Below are positions 55,589 through 64,000 of a stretch of DNA of 64,000 bases, in pieces. This DNA is from Synechococcus sp. RSCCF101. Lineage in GTDB: Bacteria; Cyanobacteriota; Cyanobacteriia; PCC-6307; Cyanobiaceae. A model generated the notes under the pieces. It was given only the letters and a program-made list of their open reading frames with translations. It was not told where the DNA came from and did no database searches. Within the stretch, counting starts at the first letter, position 1. Each line of letters opens with the position of its first letter. Made by a program: the position numbers and the translations under genes. The stretch is from NCBI RefSeq assembly GCF_008807075.1, contig NZ_CP035632.1:1-64000 (forward strand), read 5' to 3'.

Positions 55589-57406
55589 GTGCCCCCAGCG
55601 CGCCCCAGCCGCTCCGGACGCCCCTGGGTGCTGCCCCTGACCATCGCGCTCGGCCTGCTGCTGTTCGTGGCCGCCCTCGGGGGCAGCGGACTCGTGGATG
55701 AGACCCCACCCCTCTTCGCCGCCGCCGGCCGGGCCATGGCCGAGACCGGTGACTGGCTCACCCCGCGGGTGAACGGCCTGCCCCGATACGACAAGCCTCC
55801 GCTGGTGTACTGGCTGATGGCCTCCGGCTACGCCCTGCCGGCACGGGCCTTCTGGGATCCCCTCGGCACCTGGGCCGCTCGGCTGCCATCGGCCCTGTCC
55901 ACCGTGCTGCTGATGGCCGTCATCGCGGCCGTTCTGCAGCGATGGCCCCAGGGCCGGGCCCGTCATCCCGCCCGCACGGCCCTGGCCGCGGCCCTGGCCT
56001 TCGCCCTCTCGCCGCTGGTGCTCCTCTGGGGCCGGATCGCGGTCAGTGACGCCCTGCTCAGCAGCATGCTCGGCGTCAGCCTGCTGCTGTTCTGGCAGTC
56101 CTATGTGGAATCGGGTCGCCGGTTCTGGCTGCCCTGGCTGGTGCTTGGCCTGGCGGTGCTCACCAAGGGGCCGGTGGCCCTTGTGCTCGCCGGCATGACC
56201 CTGCTCGCCTTCGGCCTGGTGCAACGGGATCTGCCGACCCTCTGGCGGCAGCTGCGCCCCTGGCGCGGGCTGCTGATCACCGCTCTGGTGGCCCTGCCCT
56301 GGTACGTGGCCGAGCTGGCGGTGGAGGGTCAGCCCTTCTGGGACAGCTTCTTCGGCTACCACAACTTCCAGCGCCTGACTCAGGTGGTCAACGACCATCG
56401 CCAGCCCTGGTGGTTCTTCCTGCCGGTGGCGGTGATCGCCAGCCTGCCGTTCACGCCGCTGCTTGTGCACGGCCTGATCACCTCCCTGAAGCCCCTCTGG
56501 GCTCCGGCGCTGCGCTCCCCGCCCAGGCGCTCCCTGGGAACCTTCGCCGCCTGCTGGCTGCTGGCTGTGTTCGTGCTGTTCACCGCTGCGGCCACCAAAC
56601 TGCCCAGTTACTGGCTGCCGGCCACACCCGCGGCCGGTCTGCTCATCGCCCTCTCGGCCCAGGACCTGGGAACCGGGCGCCTGAAGCCCGCGCTGGCGAC
56701 GGCCTGGCTTGCGAGCTTCGGACTGCTGCTGGCGCTCAGCGGGGTGCTCTGGGCCTCTCCGCGCTGGGTGCCGCTGATCCAGGACCCGGAGATGCCCCAG
56801 CTGCCGGCGGAGCTGATGGCCAGCGGCTATGTGCTGCGGGCGGCCGTGTGTTTCAGCGTGGCGTCGGCGCTGGCGCTGGCGCTGGCTCTGCGCCCCCGCT
56901 CGGGCGGGCTGCTGGCCGTGCAGGGGGCGCTCGTGGCGTTTCAGGTCACGGCGCTGATGCCGATGTGGCTGCTCGGTGACCGGGTCCGTCAGCTGCCGGT
57001 GCGGGTCATGGCCACGGAGGTGGAGCGTCACATCCGTCCGGGTGAGCCCCTGGCGATGGTGGGGATCATGAAGCCCTCGCTTCACTTCTACAGCCGCCGA
57101 CCGGTGACCTTCGAGGGCCGCTCGGCCGGAGCCCTGGCCAACCTGAGCGACCGGCTGCACCGGGAGCGGCGCCGCGGGCTGGAACCCAGCTCACCGGAGG
57201 AGCAGCCGACGGTGCTGATGGTGATCGATGCCGGCACCGCCGACCAGCAGCACTGGCGTGATCTCGGCGCCGAGCCCCTGGCCAGCGAGGGGCTCTACCG
57301 GCTCTGGCGGCTGCCGCGCACGGCCCTCGATGAGCGGGCCGCGGACCTGCTCGGCTCCGGTGCCGTGACCCTGACCTGGAACCTGCCGAAGGACGAGCGC
57401 TATTGA
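55589..57406 (+). CDS. ArnT/GT39-like membrane glycosyltransferase
   Basis: 605 residues with ~11 membrane helices. The dolichyl-phosphate-mannose-type glycosyltransferase features are DETPPLFAAAGRAMAETGDWLTPRVNG, RYDKPPLVYWLMA, RLPSALSTVLLM and a C-terminal soluble part. The DE near the N-terminus (SGLVDETPP) matches the catalytic acidic pair of GT39/GT83 enzymes. Donor and acceptor unknown (possibly lipid-linked sugar to lipid A or protein). GTG start 10 bases after the preceding gene; it converges on DUF721 with a 7-base overlap. Confidence 0.85.
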   Translation: MPPARPSRSGRPWVLPLTIALGLLLFVAALGGSGLVDETPPLFAAAGRAMAETGDWLTPRVNGLPRYDKPPLVYWLMASGYALPARAFWDPLGTWAARLPSALSTVLLMAVIAAVLQRWPQGRARHPARTALAAALAFALSPLVLLWGRIAVSDALLSSMLGVSLLLFWQSYVESGRRFWLPWLVLGLAVLTKGPVALVLAGMTLLAFGLVQRDLPTLWRQLRPWRGLLITALVALPWYVAELAVEGQPFWDSFFGYHNFQRLTQVVNDHRQPWWFFLPVAVIASLPFTPLLVHGLITSLKPLWAPALRSPPRRSLGTFAACWLLAVFVLFTAAATKLPSYWLPATPAAGLLIALSAQDLGTGRLKPALATAWLASFGLLLALSGVLWASPRWVPLIQDPEMPQLPAELMASGYVLRAAVCFSVASALALALALRPRSGGLLAVQGALVAFQVTALMPMWLLGDRVRQLPVRVMATEVERHIRPGEPLAMVGIMKPSLHFYSRRPVTFEGRSAGALANLSDRLHRERRRGLEPSSPEEQPTVLMVIDAGTADQQHWRDLGAEPLASEGLYRLWRLPRTALDERAADLLGSGAVTLTWNLPKDERY

Positions 57407-57879
57407 GGCGGCCGGCCCGGTGCGCCGCCGCCCCGGTCCGTCCCGGCCAGCTGCCGGCGCCGGCAGAAGCCGCAGTGCCCCCATCGGGCCAGCTCGCCGG
57501 CCGGGGCGGGACTGCCGCAGAGGGGGCAGGTCTCCATCCCATGCACATCGACCCGGCTGGGATGCCGCTGCCACTGCTCGGACTCCTCGCGGCTGTGGGA
57601 GCCGGGGGCGGCCAGAGGTCCGGCCTGGACGATGCGGATCTCCCGCACCCGGTGGCCGGCGGCCATGAGCACGCCGAGCAGCCGATGGCGGCTGTAGAGG
57701 AGAGCCTGTCGCCACTGGGGCTGCTGGGCTCCCACCGTCAGCACGCTACCTCGGAGGGCGAGGGGGCGGCAGTGGGGAGCCAGCTGCTCCCCCACCAGAC
57801 GGGGCCAGTTCTGCGCCATGGCGGCCAGATGCCCCTCCCGTTGCCACTGCCGCTGCAGACCGTCCAGGCATGCGGCCAC
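57400..57879 (-). CDS. DUF721 (DciA-like) protein with C-terminal zinc ribbon
   Basis: 159 residues from the GTG at 57879. N-terminal DUF721 domain: CLDGLQRQWQREGHLAAMA, WPRLVGEQLAPHCRPLALRG and LTVGAQQPQWRQALLYSRHRLL. DciA of this domain class loads the replicative helicase in many bacteria, including cyanobacteria. The C-terminal tail has C-P-L-C and C-G-F-C pairs around HGMETCPLCGSPAPAGELAR, forming a probable zinc ribbon. The start may lie further upstream (frame is open). Confidence 0.8.
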   Translation of the reverse strand: MAACLDGLQRQWQREGHLAAMAQNWPRLVGEQLAPHCRPLALRGSVLTVGAQQPQWRQALLYSRHRLLGVLMAAGHRVREIRIVQAGPLAAPGSHSREESEQWQRHPSRVDVHGMETCPLCGSPAPAGELARWGHCGFCRRRQLAGTDRGGGAPGRPPQ

Positions 57880-58073
57880 GGCCTGGGGCGGAGCGGGCGG
57901 GCGGGGGCGGAGAAAGGTCGGGCCGACCAGGGGTCCCTCCGATGGGTCAGGGGCAGGCGGTGGCGTGGGCCTGGGGGGCAGCCACAGGTAACCACTCTGA
58001 CCCTGCCCGTGCCTCCCGGGAGAATCCGGATCCGCTCGCTAGGCTCCCGCCATCGAGACACCGCCTGCCTGCC

Positions 58074-58853
58074 ATGGGCTTCTTCGACCGTCTGAGCCGG
58101 CTGCTGCGCGCCAATCTCAACGACATGGTCAGCAAGGCCGAGGACCCCGCCAAGATCCTCGACCAGTCGGTCGCCGACATGCAGGACGACCTGGTGAAGC
58201 TGCGCCAGGCCGTGGCCACCGCCATCGCCAGCCAGAAGCGGATCGAGAATCAGGCCAAACAGGCCGAGAGCACCGCCGGCAAGTGGTACGAACGGGCTGA
58301 GCTGGCCCTCCAGAAAGGAGAGGACGACCTGGCCCGCGAAGCCCTGAGCCGCCGCAAGACCTACCAGGAGACGGCCACGGCCCTCAACGCTCAGCTCAGC
58401 AGCCAGGCGGGCCAGGTCGACACGCTCAAGAAGAGCCTGACGGCGCTCGAGGGCAAGATCGCCGAGGCCAAGACCAAGAAGGACATGCTCAAGGCCCGCG
58501 CCCAGGCGGCCAAGGCCCAGGAGCAGCTCCAGAGCGCGGTGGGCAGCCTCGGCACCAACTCCGCCATGGCGGCGTTCGAGCGGATGCAGGAGAAGGTGGA
58601 GTCGATGGAGGCCTCGAGCCAGGCCGCTGCCGAGCTGGCCGGTGCGGACCTCGAATCCCAGTTCGCCGCCCTTGAGTCGGGCAGCGATGTGGATGACGAG
58701 CTCGCCGCTCTCCGCCTGCGCATGGACGGCGGAGCCGCCGCCACCTCCCTGCCCTCCGGGAGCGACAGCGAGGCCCCCAGGCTGGAGCCGGCCAAGGCGG
58801 CCGAGGTGGATGCCGAGCTCGAGGAGCTCAAGCGCTCGATCGACAAGCTGTGA
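58074..58853 (+). CDS. vipp1: Vipp1/IM30 (PspA family) membrane-remodelling protein
   Basis: 259-residue ESCRT-III-like coiled-coil protein for thylakoid membrane maintenance. MGFFDRLSRLLRANLNDMVS, the PspA core ILDQSVADMQDDLVKLRQAV, and long helices follow. An extra Ala/Ser-rich linker and a final helix (AEVDAELEELKRSIDKL) after residue ~220 distinguish Vipp1 from bacterial PspA. It starts the vipp1-aminotransferase-birA-M23 series with overlapping ends. Confidence 0.95.
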   Translation: MGFFDRLSRLLRANLNDMVSKAEDPAKILDQSVADMQDDLVKLRQAVATAIASQKRIENQAKQAESTAGKWYERAELALQKGEDDLAREALSRRKTYQETATALNAQLSSQAGQVDTLKKSLTALEGKIAEAKTKKDMLKARAQAAKAQEQLQSAVGSLGTNSAMAAFERMQEKVESMEASSQAAAELAGADLESQFAALESGSDVDDELAALRLRMDGGAAATSLPSGSDSEAPRLEPAKAAEVDAELEELKRSIDKL

Positions 58854-60082
58854 GCGATCGCGGCGGCCCCACGCCGCAGCTCTCCCGCCGCCTCGCCCTG
58901 CTGGGCAGCGGTGTCTTCGCCCGAAACGATGTCCGCAAGGCCGCCTACCTCCGTGAGCGCGCGTCGCGCGGTTTGCCGCCACTGATCGACTGCTCCCTGG
59001 GGTCCACCGACCTGGCTCCGCCGCCTGCGGCCCTCGAGGCGATGGCCGCCCGCCTGGGCCAACCGGCGAGCTCTTCCTACTGCCTGCACGACGCCACGGC
59101 GCCGCTGCGCCGTGCGGTCGCCCGCTGGGCAGAGCGGCGCCTGGGTGTGGAGGCCGATCCGGACCGGGAGATCCTCTTCCTCGTCGGCTCCCAGGAGGGC
59201 ACCGCCCATCTCCCCCTCGCCCTGCTCGATCCCGGTGATCGGGCGCTCGTGCTCGACCCCTGTTACCCCTCACACCTCGGAGGCGTCCTGCTGGCCGGCG
59301 GTGAGCCAATCCGGCTGCCGCTGAGGGCGGCCGAGGGCTGGCGGCCGGACTTCGGCCGGCTTCCGGCGGCGGCCTGGGATGGGCTTCGTCTGATGGTGCT
59401 GGGCTATCCCCACAACCCCACCGCTGTGGTGGGGCGGCAGGAGTGGATCGAGGAGGCGGCGGCCCGGGCCGCTCGCCACGGTGCGGTGATCGCTCACGAC
59501 AACCCCTATCTGGATCTCGTGCTCGAGGGCGAGGCCCCCAGCCTGCTGCGCACGTCCATCTGGAGGGAGCGGGGCATCGAGTTCTTCTCGCTCTCGAAGA
59601 GCTGGTGTCTGGGGGGCTTCCGACTGGCCTTTGCGATCGGCGCCGAGCCCCTGATCACGGCTCTGAAGCAGGTCAAGGGGGTGATCGACTTCAACCAGTC
59701 GCTGGCGCTCCAGGCCGGCGCCGTCGCCGCCCTGGAGGAGGCCCCACACTGGCCGGCCCGGCTGTGTGACACCTACAGAACGCGCCGCGACCGGATGGTG
59801 GCGGCGCTGGCGGGTCAGGGCTGGCCCGTCGATCCCCCGTCCATGGCGCTCTACCTCTGGATGCCCGTGCCGCCGGGGCTGGACCCGCAGGACTGGACGT
59901 CGGAGCGCCTGGCCGCCGCCCTGCTGGAGCACACCGGCGTGGCCCTCACGCCGGGCAACGGCTTCGGTGCGGCGGGGGAGGGATGGCTGCGTCTGGCCCT
60001 GGTGCATCCGGAGCCGGTCCTGATCGAGGCGGCGGAACGGATCGGCCGCTGGCTGCTCGATCCGACCCCGGCGGCGTTATGA
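58850..60082 (+). CDS. Class I/II PLP aminotransferase
   Basis: 410-residue fold-type I aminotransferase: LGSTDLAPPPAALEAMAARL, SSYCLHDATAPLRRAVARW, VLGYPHNPTAVV, ANP-loop DNPYLDLVLEG and PLP lysine in EFFSLSKSWCLGGFRLAF. Resembles the LL-diaminopimelate/DapC-like and alanine-type group, but the substrate cannot be told. Starts at GTG overlapping the vipp1 stop; ends overlapping the birA start. Confidence 0.88.
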   Translation: MSDRGGPTPQLSRRLALLGSGVFARNDVRKAAYLRERASRGLPPLIDCSLGSTDLAPPPAALEAMAARLGQPASSSYCLHDATAPLRRAVARWAERRLGVEADPDREILFLVGSQEGTAHLPLALLDPGDRALVLDPCYPSHLGGVLLAGGEPIRLPLRAAEGWRPDFGRLPAAAWDGLRLMVLGYPHNPTAVVGRQEWIEEAAARAARHGAVIAHDNPYLDLVLEGEAPSLLRTSIWRERGIEFFSLSKSWCLGGFRLAFAIGAEPLITALKQVKGVIDFNQSLALQAGAVAALEEAPHWPARLCDTYRTRRDRMVAALAGQGWPVDPPSMALYLWMPVPPGLDPQDWTSERLAAALLEHTGVALTPGNGFGAAGEGWLRLALVHPEPVLIEAAERIGRWLLDPTPAAL

Positions 60083-60858
60083 TCGGCACGATCCGGGCCC
60101 GGCACCGGCGCTGTCTTGAGCTGGAGGCGGCCGATGGGTGCGGCTCCTCGCGGCCAGTCCCGCCGGCACTGGCCTGGCGCCTGAGCTGGACCCCGGTCTG
60201 CGGCAGCACCGAGGACCTGCTGAGCGCCGCTCTGCGGCGCCACTCCTCCGGGGCCGCCGGCCCCACGGCGGTGGTCGCCGCACGCCAGCGCTGGGGGCGG
60301 GGTCAGGCCTCCCGGCGCTGGATCTCCCCCGCCGGCGGGGTGTGGCTCAGTGCGGCCCTGCCGTGGTGCGAGCGGCCGTCGGCGATGGCCGATCCCGGCC
60401 TGGCCGTGGCCGAGGGGCTGGCGCGGCAGCTGGAGAGGCTGGGTGTGCGGGCGGAGCTCAAATGGCCGAACGACCTGCAGGTGGGCGGCCGCAAGCTGGC
60501 CGGACTGCTCCCCAGACTGCTGTGGCGTGGTGCCGCCGTGCGGCTGGCACGGATCGGTGTGGGCCTGAACGGCAACAACGCCGCGCCGCCCGGGGCGGTG
60601 GCTGTGAAGGAGCTTCTGGCCCCGGCCCGGCTGGGCACCGCGGAGCTCACGGCACGGGTGCTGCGCGCCCTGGACTGGGCCGTGCACCACGCCGACCGGC
60701 CGGAACCGGTGCGTCGTGCGGCCCAGGCCCGCCTGGTCGGTCTCGGCGGCGTCATCCCCTGGCGTGGGGAGAGCTGGCGGGTGGAGGGACTGGCCGCCGA
60801 TGGTGGGCTGATGCTGCGTCGCGGATCGGTGATGGTCGTGCGCAGACGCCGCTTTTAA
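60079..60858 (+). CDS. birA: Biotin--[acetyl-CoA-carboxylase] ligase
   Basis: 259-residue biotin protein ligase without the DNA-binding N-terminus of E. coli BirA. ARQRWGRGQASRRWISPAGGVWLSAAL (biotinyl-AMP loop), AELKWPNDLQVGGRKLAGLL and RIGVGLNGNN are the family signature. Attaches biotin to AccB. Start ATG at 60079 overlaps the aminotransferase stop (ATGA); the longer upstream frame is shadow. Confidence 0.93.
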   Translation: MIGTIRARHRRCLELEAADGCGSSRPVPPALAWRLSWTPVCGSTEDLLSAALRRHSSGAAGPTAVVAARQRWGRGQASRRWISPAGGVWLSAALPWCERPSAMADPGLAVAEGLARQLERLGVRAELKWPNDLQVGGRKLAGLLPRLLWRGAAVRLARIGVGLNGNNAAPPGAVAVKELLAPARLGTAELTARVLRALDWAVHHADRPEPVRRAAQARLVGLGGVIPWRGESWRVEGLAADGGLMLRRGSVMVVRRRRF

Positions 60859-60887
60859 GGTGGGCGCTGCTGTTCGTCACGAACCCT

Positions 60888-62165
60888 GTGGCCTGGTCGC
60901 TCCACCGGACTGCACGCCTCGGCCTGCCGGCCCTGCTGCTCGGCTCGCTGGTGGGGTCCGGAGCGGCCTGGCAGGTCGCGGCCCAGGTCCCGGCCCAGCC
61001 CGTGGCTCAGCCGCCGGAGCCCGAAGCCCCCATGACCGCCGGCTCCACAGACACGGCCGCCGGTGACCAGCTCGCGGCCCCACCGGCCGAAGCCCCGGCG
61101 GCCGAAGCCCCTGCGGTCCTGGCGCCTCCCTCCGCTCCCTCCCAGCAGCGCGCGCTCACTCCCCCGGAGCCGGTGACCGGAGCCGGGGCCCCACCGATTC
61201 AACGCCCGGACGCCGGAACCCTCAGCACCAATCCACCGGCCGCCCGCTTCGACACCTCCCTCGATGAGCTCGAGCGGCGCGGGGTGGTGACCCGGCAGGA
61301 GCGGCGGACCCTCGAGCGCGGCACGCCCACCCGCTCGATCGATCTGCCCCGCCATCGGGCCGCCTGCGCCCAGGGCGCTCTCTCGGAACGGGAATGCCGC
61401 TCGGGTCTCGCCGTGCGGCTGCGCGATCGCCGTTCAGGCAACGCCACCACCCTGGCGGCGGGCGCCTCGATCGAGACCATTGGCACGGGAGGCGATCCCT
61501 ACGGCCTCAACAGCCTGCGTGTGCGCTACGGCGGTGCACCGATCACCACGCCCCTCACCGTCCCGGTCTCCGCCCTGCTGGCGGGTGAGGGAGCCGGTTT
61601 CAGCCTGAGCTCGGTGTTCGCGGTGACCCCGCGGCCCGCCCCCCTGACGGGCAACAACAACAGCAGCCTGCTGTTCCCCCTGATCGGCTCCGCCATCACC
61701 ACGAGCCGCTTCGGCTGGCGCATCCATCCTGTGATCGGCAGCTGGCTGATGCACAGCGGCCGGGATCTGGCGGCGCCCCAGGGCACCCCGGTCGTCGCCG
61801 CGCTGGATGGCCGGGTCCTCAGCAGCGGTCTCGCCGGGGGCTACGGCATCGCCGTCGAACTCGACCACAGCAACCCGCGCCGCAGGACCCTCTACGGCCA
61901 CCTCTCCGAGATCTACGTCAAGGCGGGTGACCGGGTGCGGCAGGGCGAGGTGATCGGACGGGTGGGCAGCACCGGCCTGAGCACCGGACCCCATCTGCAT
62001 TTCGAGCTGCGGGAGCCCGCCGGCGGCGGCTGGGTGGCGGTCCCGCCCGGAGAGCTGGATCTGGCCCCGGCGGGGATTCCGGCTCTCGAGGGCAGTGACG
62101 CCGTGGCCCTGCTCATGGGCCAGCTGCTCGACAGCCTCCGGCGCGACGCTCCTCAGACCTCCTGA
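60888..62165 (+). CDS. M23 (LytM-type) peptidase, exported
   Basis: 425 residues from a GTG at 60888. A signal-like helix (LGLPALLLGSLVGSGAAWQVAAQ) precedes a Pro/Ala/Glu-rich linker (61000-61200), a middle domain, and the M23 domain: SRFGWRIHPVIGSWLMHSGRDL, GTPVVAALDGRVLSSG, GYGIAVELDHSNPRRRTLYGHL and GPHLHFELREP. The His, Asp and HxH ligands for zinc are all visible. Probably cuts peptidoglycan cross-links in the periplasm. The longer frame upstream overlaps birA and is not coding. Confidence 0.9.
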   Translation: MAWSLHRTARLGLPALLLGSLVGSGAAWQVAAQVPAQPVAQPPEPEAPMTAGSTDTAAGDQLAAPPAEAPAAEAPAVLAPPSAPSQQRALTPPEPVTGAGAPPIQRPDAGTLSTNPPAARFDTSLDELERRGVVTRQERRTLERGTPTRSIDLPRHRAACAQGALSERECRSGLAVRLRDRRSGNATTLAAGASIETIGTGGDPYGLNSLRVRYGGAPITTPLTVPVSALLAGEGAGFSLSSVFAVTPRPAPLTGNNNSSLLFPLIGSAITTSRFGWRIHPVIGSWLMHSGRDLAAPQGTPVVAALDGRVLSSGLAGGYGIAVELDHSNPRRRTLYGHLSEIYVKAGDRVRQGEVIGRVGSTGLSTGPHLHFELREPAGGGWVAVPPGELDLAPAGIPALEGSDAVALLMGQLLDSLRRDAPQTS

Positions 62166-62869
62166 CGCTCCCCGATCCAGCAGCGGCCCTCCCGGTCGCG
62201 ATGCAGGAGAGCTGGCCCCCCGCGGTCGATCTTCTGCTGCAGGTAGCGCATGTGCAGGTCCAGCAGATTGAGGTCGTTCCTGAGCTCCTCTCCCCAGACG
62301 CTGCCGAGCAGCCTCTCCGGCGCGAGGGGCTCACCCGGCGTGCTCATCAGACAGGCGAGCAGCTCCGTTTCGCGGTTCGAGAGATCGATCAGATGGCCTG
62401 AGCGCCGCACCTCGCCGCTGCAGGGCCGCAGCACCAGGTCCTCCACCCGCAGCTCCAGCTCAGTCAGATCGCTCCGGGATCCTGCGTCGGGGCCCAGGAG
62501 CTCCGCAATCCGCTCCAGCAGCGCGTCCACGTCGATGGGCCTGCTCAGCCGGACGAGACGGTCATCCGCTGCACCACCCCCGGCCGCATCCGGCGGATCG
62601 CCGCTGCCGCAGACCAGGACTGCCGGCAGCGGACCGACGCGATCCTGCAGCCTGCGCCAGAGATCCGGCCCGGACCCATCGGCCAGCTTCGAGGCCGTGA
62701 TCAGCAGCCGGATCGGCGGAGCGGATTCGGCCGCCAGATCGGCCTGCCGGAAGGAGGTGGCCGTCACAACGGCATGCCCCTCACGCTCCAGTTCGCTGGC
62801 GAGGAACACCAGCAGGCGCGGATCCGGGTCCACGATCAGCAGCGGGCCCATGGCGTCGCCGGAGGCCAT
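62153..62869 (-). CDS. OmpR-type regulator with degenerate receiver
   Basis: 238 residues: receiver-like domain then OmpR/PhoB winged helix (LTELELRVEDLVLRPCSGEVRR, LSNRETELLACLMSTPGEPLAPERLLGSVWG). In the receiver the acidic pocket survives (LLIVDPDPRLL), but the phosphoacceptor position is Ala (LLITASKLADGSG) and the conserved Lys is Arg (LVRLSRPIDV). It is therefore unlikely to be phosphorylated in the usual way. Its end overlaps the M23 gene convergently by 13 bases; it diverges from the PAS gene with 70 bases between. No partner kinase is nearby. Confidence 0.85.
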   Translation of the reverse strand: MASGDAMGPLLIVDPDPRLLVFLASELEREGHAVVTATSFRQADLAAESAPPIRLLITASKLADGSGPDLWRRLQDRVGPLPAVLVCGSGDPPDAAGGGAADDRLVRLSRPIDVDALLERIAELLGPDAGSRSDLTELELRVEDLVLRPCSGEVRRSGHLIDLSNRETELLACLMSTPGEPLAPERLLGSVWGEELRNDLNLLDLHMRYLQQKIDRGGPALLHRDREGRCWIGERQEV

Positions 62870-62939
62870 GGAGCACAGGCAGCTGGGGGTGATCGTAGGA
62901 AGCGGTGCCTAGGGTGAACTGTGAGTGATCCGGTGCAGC

Positions 62940-63341
62940 ATGGAGAGGCGATGGACCGCCTCCGCGATCGCGGCCCTGCGGGAACGCGAGCGGCTTCCCT
63001 TCGTGCGGGCCGATGCGAACGGCGATGTGGTGGAGATCAGTCCCCGCTTCACCGAGGTCTACGGCTGGACGGAGGAGGAGCTGATCGGGGAATCCCTCGG
63101 CCGGATCATGCCGCCGGAGTTCCGCGAGCTCCATCACGCCGGCTTCGCGCGCTTCCGCATGACCGAAGTGTCCCGCGTGCTGGATCATCCGCTGCGGCTG
63201 GCCACCTTCCGGGTCGACGGCACCAGTGTGATCAGCGAGCACTACATCGTCGCCGAACAGGCGGGTGACACCGGCGTGTGGAGCTTCGCCGCCACGCTGC
63301 GCCCGCTGGAAGGGGAGCATGCGATGCCCGAGGACGTCTGA
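62940..63341 (+). CDS. Stand-alone PAS-domain protein
   Basis: 133 residues, single PAS domain: FVRADANGDVVEISPRFTEVYGWTEEELIGE, IMPPEFRELHHAGFARF and a beta-sheet C-terminus. No LOV cysteine, kinase or output domain. Start at the ATG 62940 (GTG at 62925 possible). Divergent from the OmpR-type pseudo-receiver gene, so a regulatory pair is possible but not shown. Confidence 0.8.
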   Translation: MERRWTASAIAALRERERLPFVRADANGDVVEISPRFTEVYGWTEEELIGESLGRIMPPEFRELHHAGFARFRMTEVSRVLDHPLRLATFRVDGTSVISEHYIVAEQAGDTGVWSFAATLRPLEGEHAMPEDV

Positions 63342-63344
63342 GGC

Positions 63345-64000
63345 TCAGCGCTCCAGGGCCCGGCCGTCGCGGAAGTGGATCACGCGCTGGGCCCGTTCGG
63401 CCACATCGTCTTCATGGGTGACGAGCACCAGCGTGATGCCCTGACGATGCAGATCATCGAACAGGGCCAGCACATCGCGGGTGGTGCGGGAATCGAGGGC
63501 CCCGGTCGGCTCGTCGGCCAGGAGCAGGGCCGGCCGGTTGATGATCGCCCGGGCGATCGCCACCCGCTGCTGCTGGCCGCCGGAGAGCTGGTTGGGACGG
63601 TTGCTGTGACGATCGGCCAGCCCGACCCGGTCGAGGGCCTCGGCAGCCCGGCGCCGCCGCTCGGCCGGCGCCACCCCGGCATAGATCATCGGCAGGGCCA
63701 CATTCTCCAGCGCGCTCAGGTGGGGCAGCAGGTGGAACTGCTGGAAGACGAATCCCAGGTTCTGATTGCGCAGATCCGCCAGGGCGTCGTCCTCGAGGTG
63801 CTCCACCGGAACACCGTTGAGCCGATAGCAGCCGGACGTCGGACGGTCCAGGCAGCCGAGGATGTTCATCGCCGTGCTTTTGCCCGAGCCGGAGGCTCCC
63901 ATCACCGCGAGGTAGTCCCCTTGCGCGACCGTCAGATCGAGGTGGTCGAGCGCCCGCACAGTGGCCTCACCGCTGCCGTAGACCTTGCTGACGTCGCTCA
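63345..64000 (-). CDS. ABC transporter ATP-binding protein, MacB/LolD type (5' end outside window)
   Basis: ATPase subunit of the macrolide/lipoprotein exporter group. Walker [19 protein letters not shown]-loop [18 protein letters not shown], signature [17 protein letters not shown], Walker [13 protein letters not shown] and H-loop VLVTHEDD. The frame stays open past the ORF ATG to the window edge ([18 protein letters not shown]), so the true start is beyond 64000. Permease partners are outside the window. It lies 3 bases from the end of the PAS gene, convergent. Confidence 0.93.
   Translation of the reverse strand, partial: SDVSKVYGSGEATVRALDHLDLTVAQGDYLAVMGASGSGKSTAMNILGCLDRPTSGCYRLNGVPVEHLEDDALADLRNQNLGFVFQQFHLLPHLSALENVALPMIYAGVAPAERRRRAAEALDRVGLADRHSNRPNQLSGGQQQRVAIARAIINRPALLLADEPTGALDSRTTRDVLALFDDLHRQGITLVLVTHEDDVAERAQRVIHFRDGRALER

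Noticed and set aside
1-64000. CRISPR arrays, insertion sequences, rRNA genes or integrase/attachment sites
   Set aside because: No regular repeat-spacer pattern, transposase motif, rRNA segment or integrase gene was seen on either strand.

Overview
The window is a dense, GC-rich (clearly well above 60% by eye) stretch of a cyanobacterial chromosome, most likely from the marine/freshwater picocyanobacterial Synechococcus/Cyanobium-type lineage. The lineage call is an inference from cyanobacterium-typical genes: the clpP3-clpR pair, Vipp1/IM30, Ycf46, DUF4359, DUF2808, a C-DES-like cystine lyase, a YidC with a large lumenal insertion and a tetrahydrobiopterin-glucosyltransferase-like gene. Spacing is tight, many neighbours overlap by 1-4 bases (ATGA/GTGA), and no stretch above 300 bases lacks a gene.

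Layout: (1) 1-8.1 kb: end of a sugar transferase, cbiB, an MFS transporter, ilvC, clpP3, clpR, a PIN/TRAM protein, hemW and panB. Nearly every gene here carries one or more single-base losses in short homopolymers, most simply read as sequence errors; a similar loss is present in rpmH at 51.4 kb. (2) 8.1-15.5 kb: SRP RNA, then ftsZ, ftsQ, a small membrane protein, ddl, miaB and a glutaminase-STAS-cNMP fusion, all on the minus strand. (3) 15.6-21.1 kb: a DgcA/DgcN-like pair (D-glutamate recycling), tRNA-His, DUF4359, a CodA-like amidohydrolase and an FAD oxidoreductase. (4) 21.1-29.5 kb: housekeeping (pentapeptide protein, folC, argD, murA, two tRNA-Leu, an SPOUT methyltransferase, lpdA, trpC).

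(5) 29.5-38.9 kb is the most unusual part: two signalling gene sets that face each other. On the plus strand are a histidine kinase with an ethylene-receptor-type, copper-ligand membrane domain, an Rcp1-like response regulator and a receiver-PAS-PAS-GGDEF-EAL protein. On the minus strand are an EAL protein with a degenerate GGDEF and a CZB-like C-terminus, a PAS histidine kinase, a single-domain response regulator and a KaiB-like protein, with no kaiA or kaiC nearby. Together they suggest a ligand/redox/metal-responsive c-di-GMP module with a clock-like fold protein as a partner (inference).

(6) 39-64 kb: sulfur amino-acid genes (cysK, two CGS-type PLP enzymes, C-DES), rpsD, yidD, murE, ycf46, DUF177, the rpmH-rnpA-PH-yidC cluster, DUF2808, aroH, sppA, EamA, two glycosyltransferases, a DUF721 protein with a zinc ribbon, vipp1, an aminotransferase, birA, an M23 peptidase, an OmpR-type regulator lacking its phosphoacceptor, a PAS protein, and an ABC ATPase cut by the window edge.
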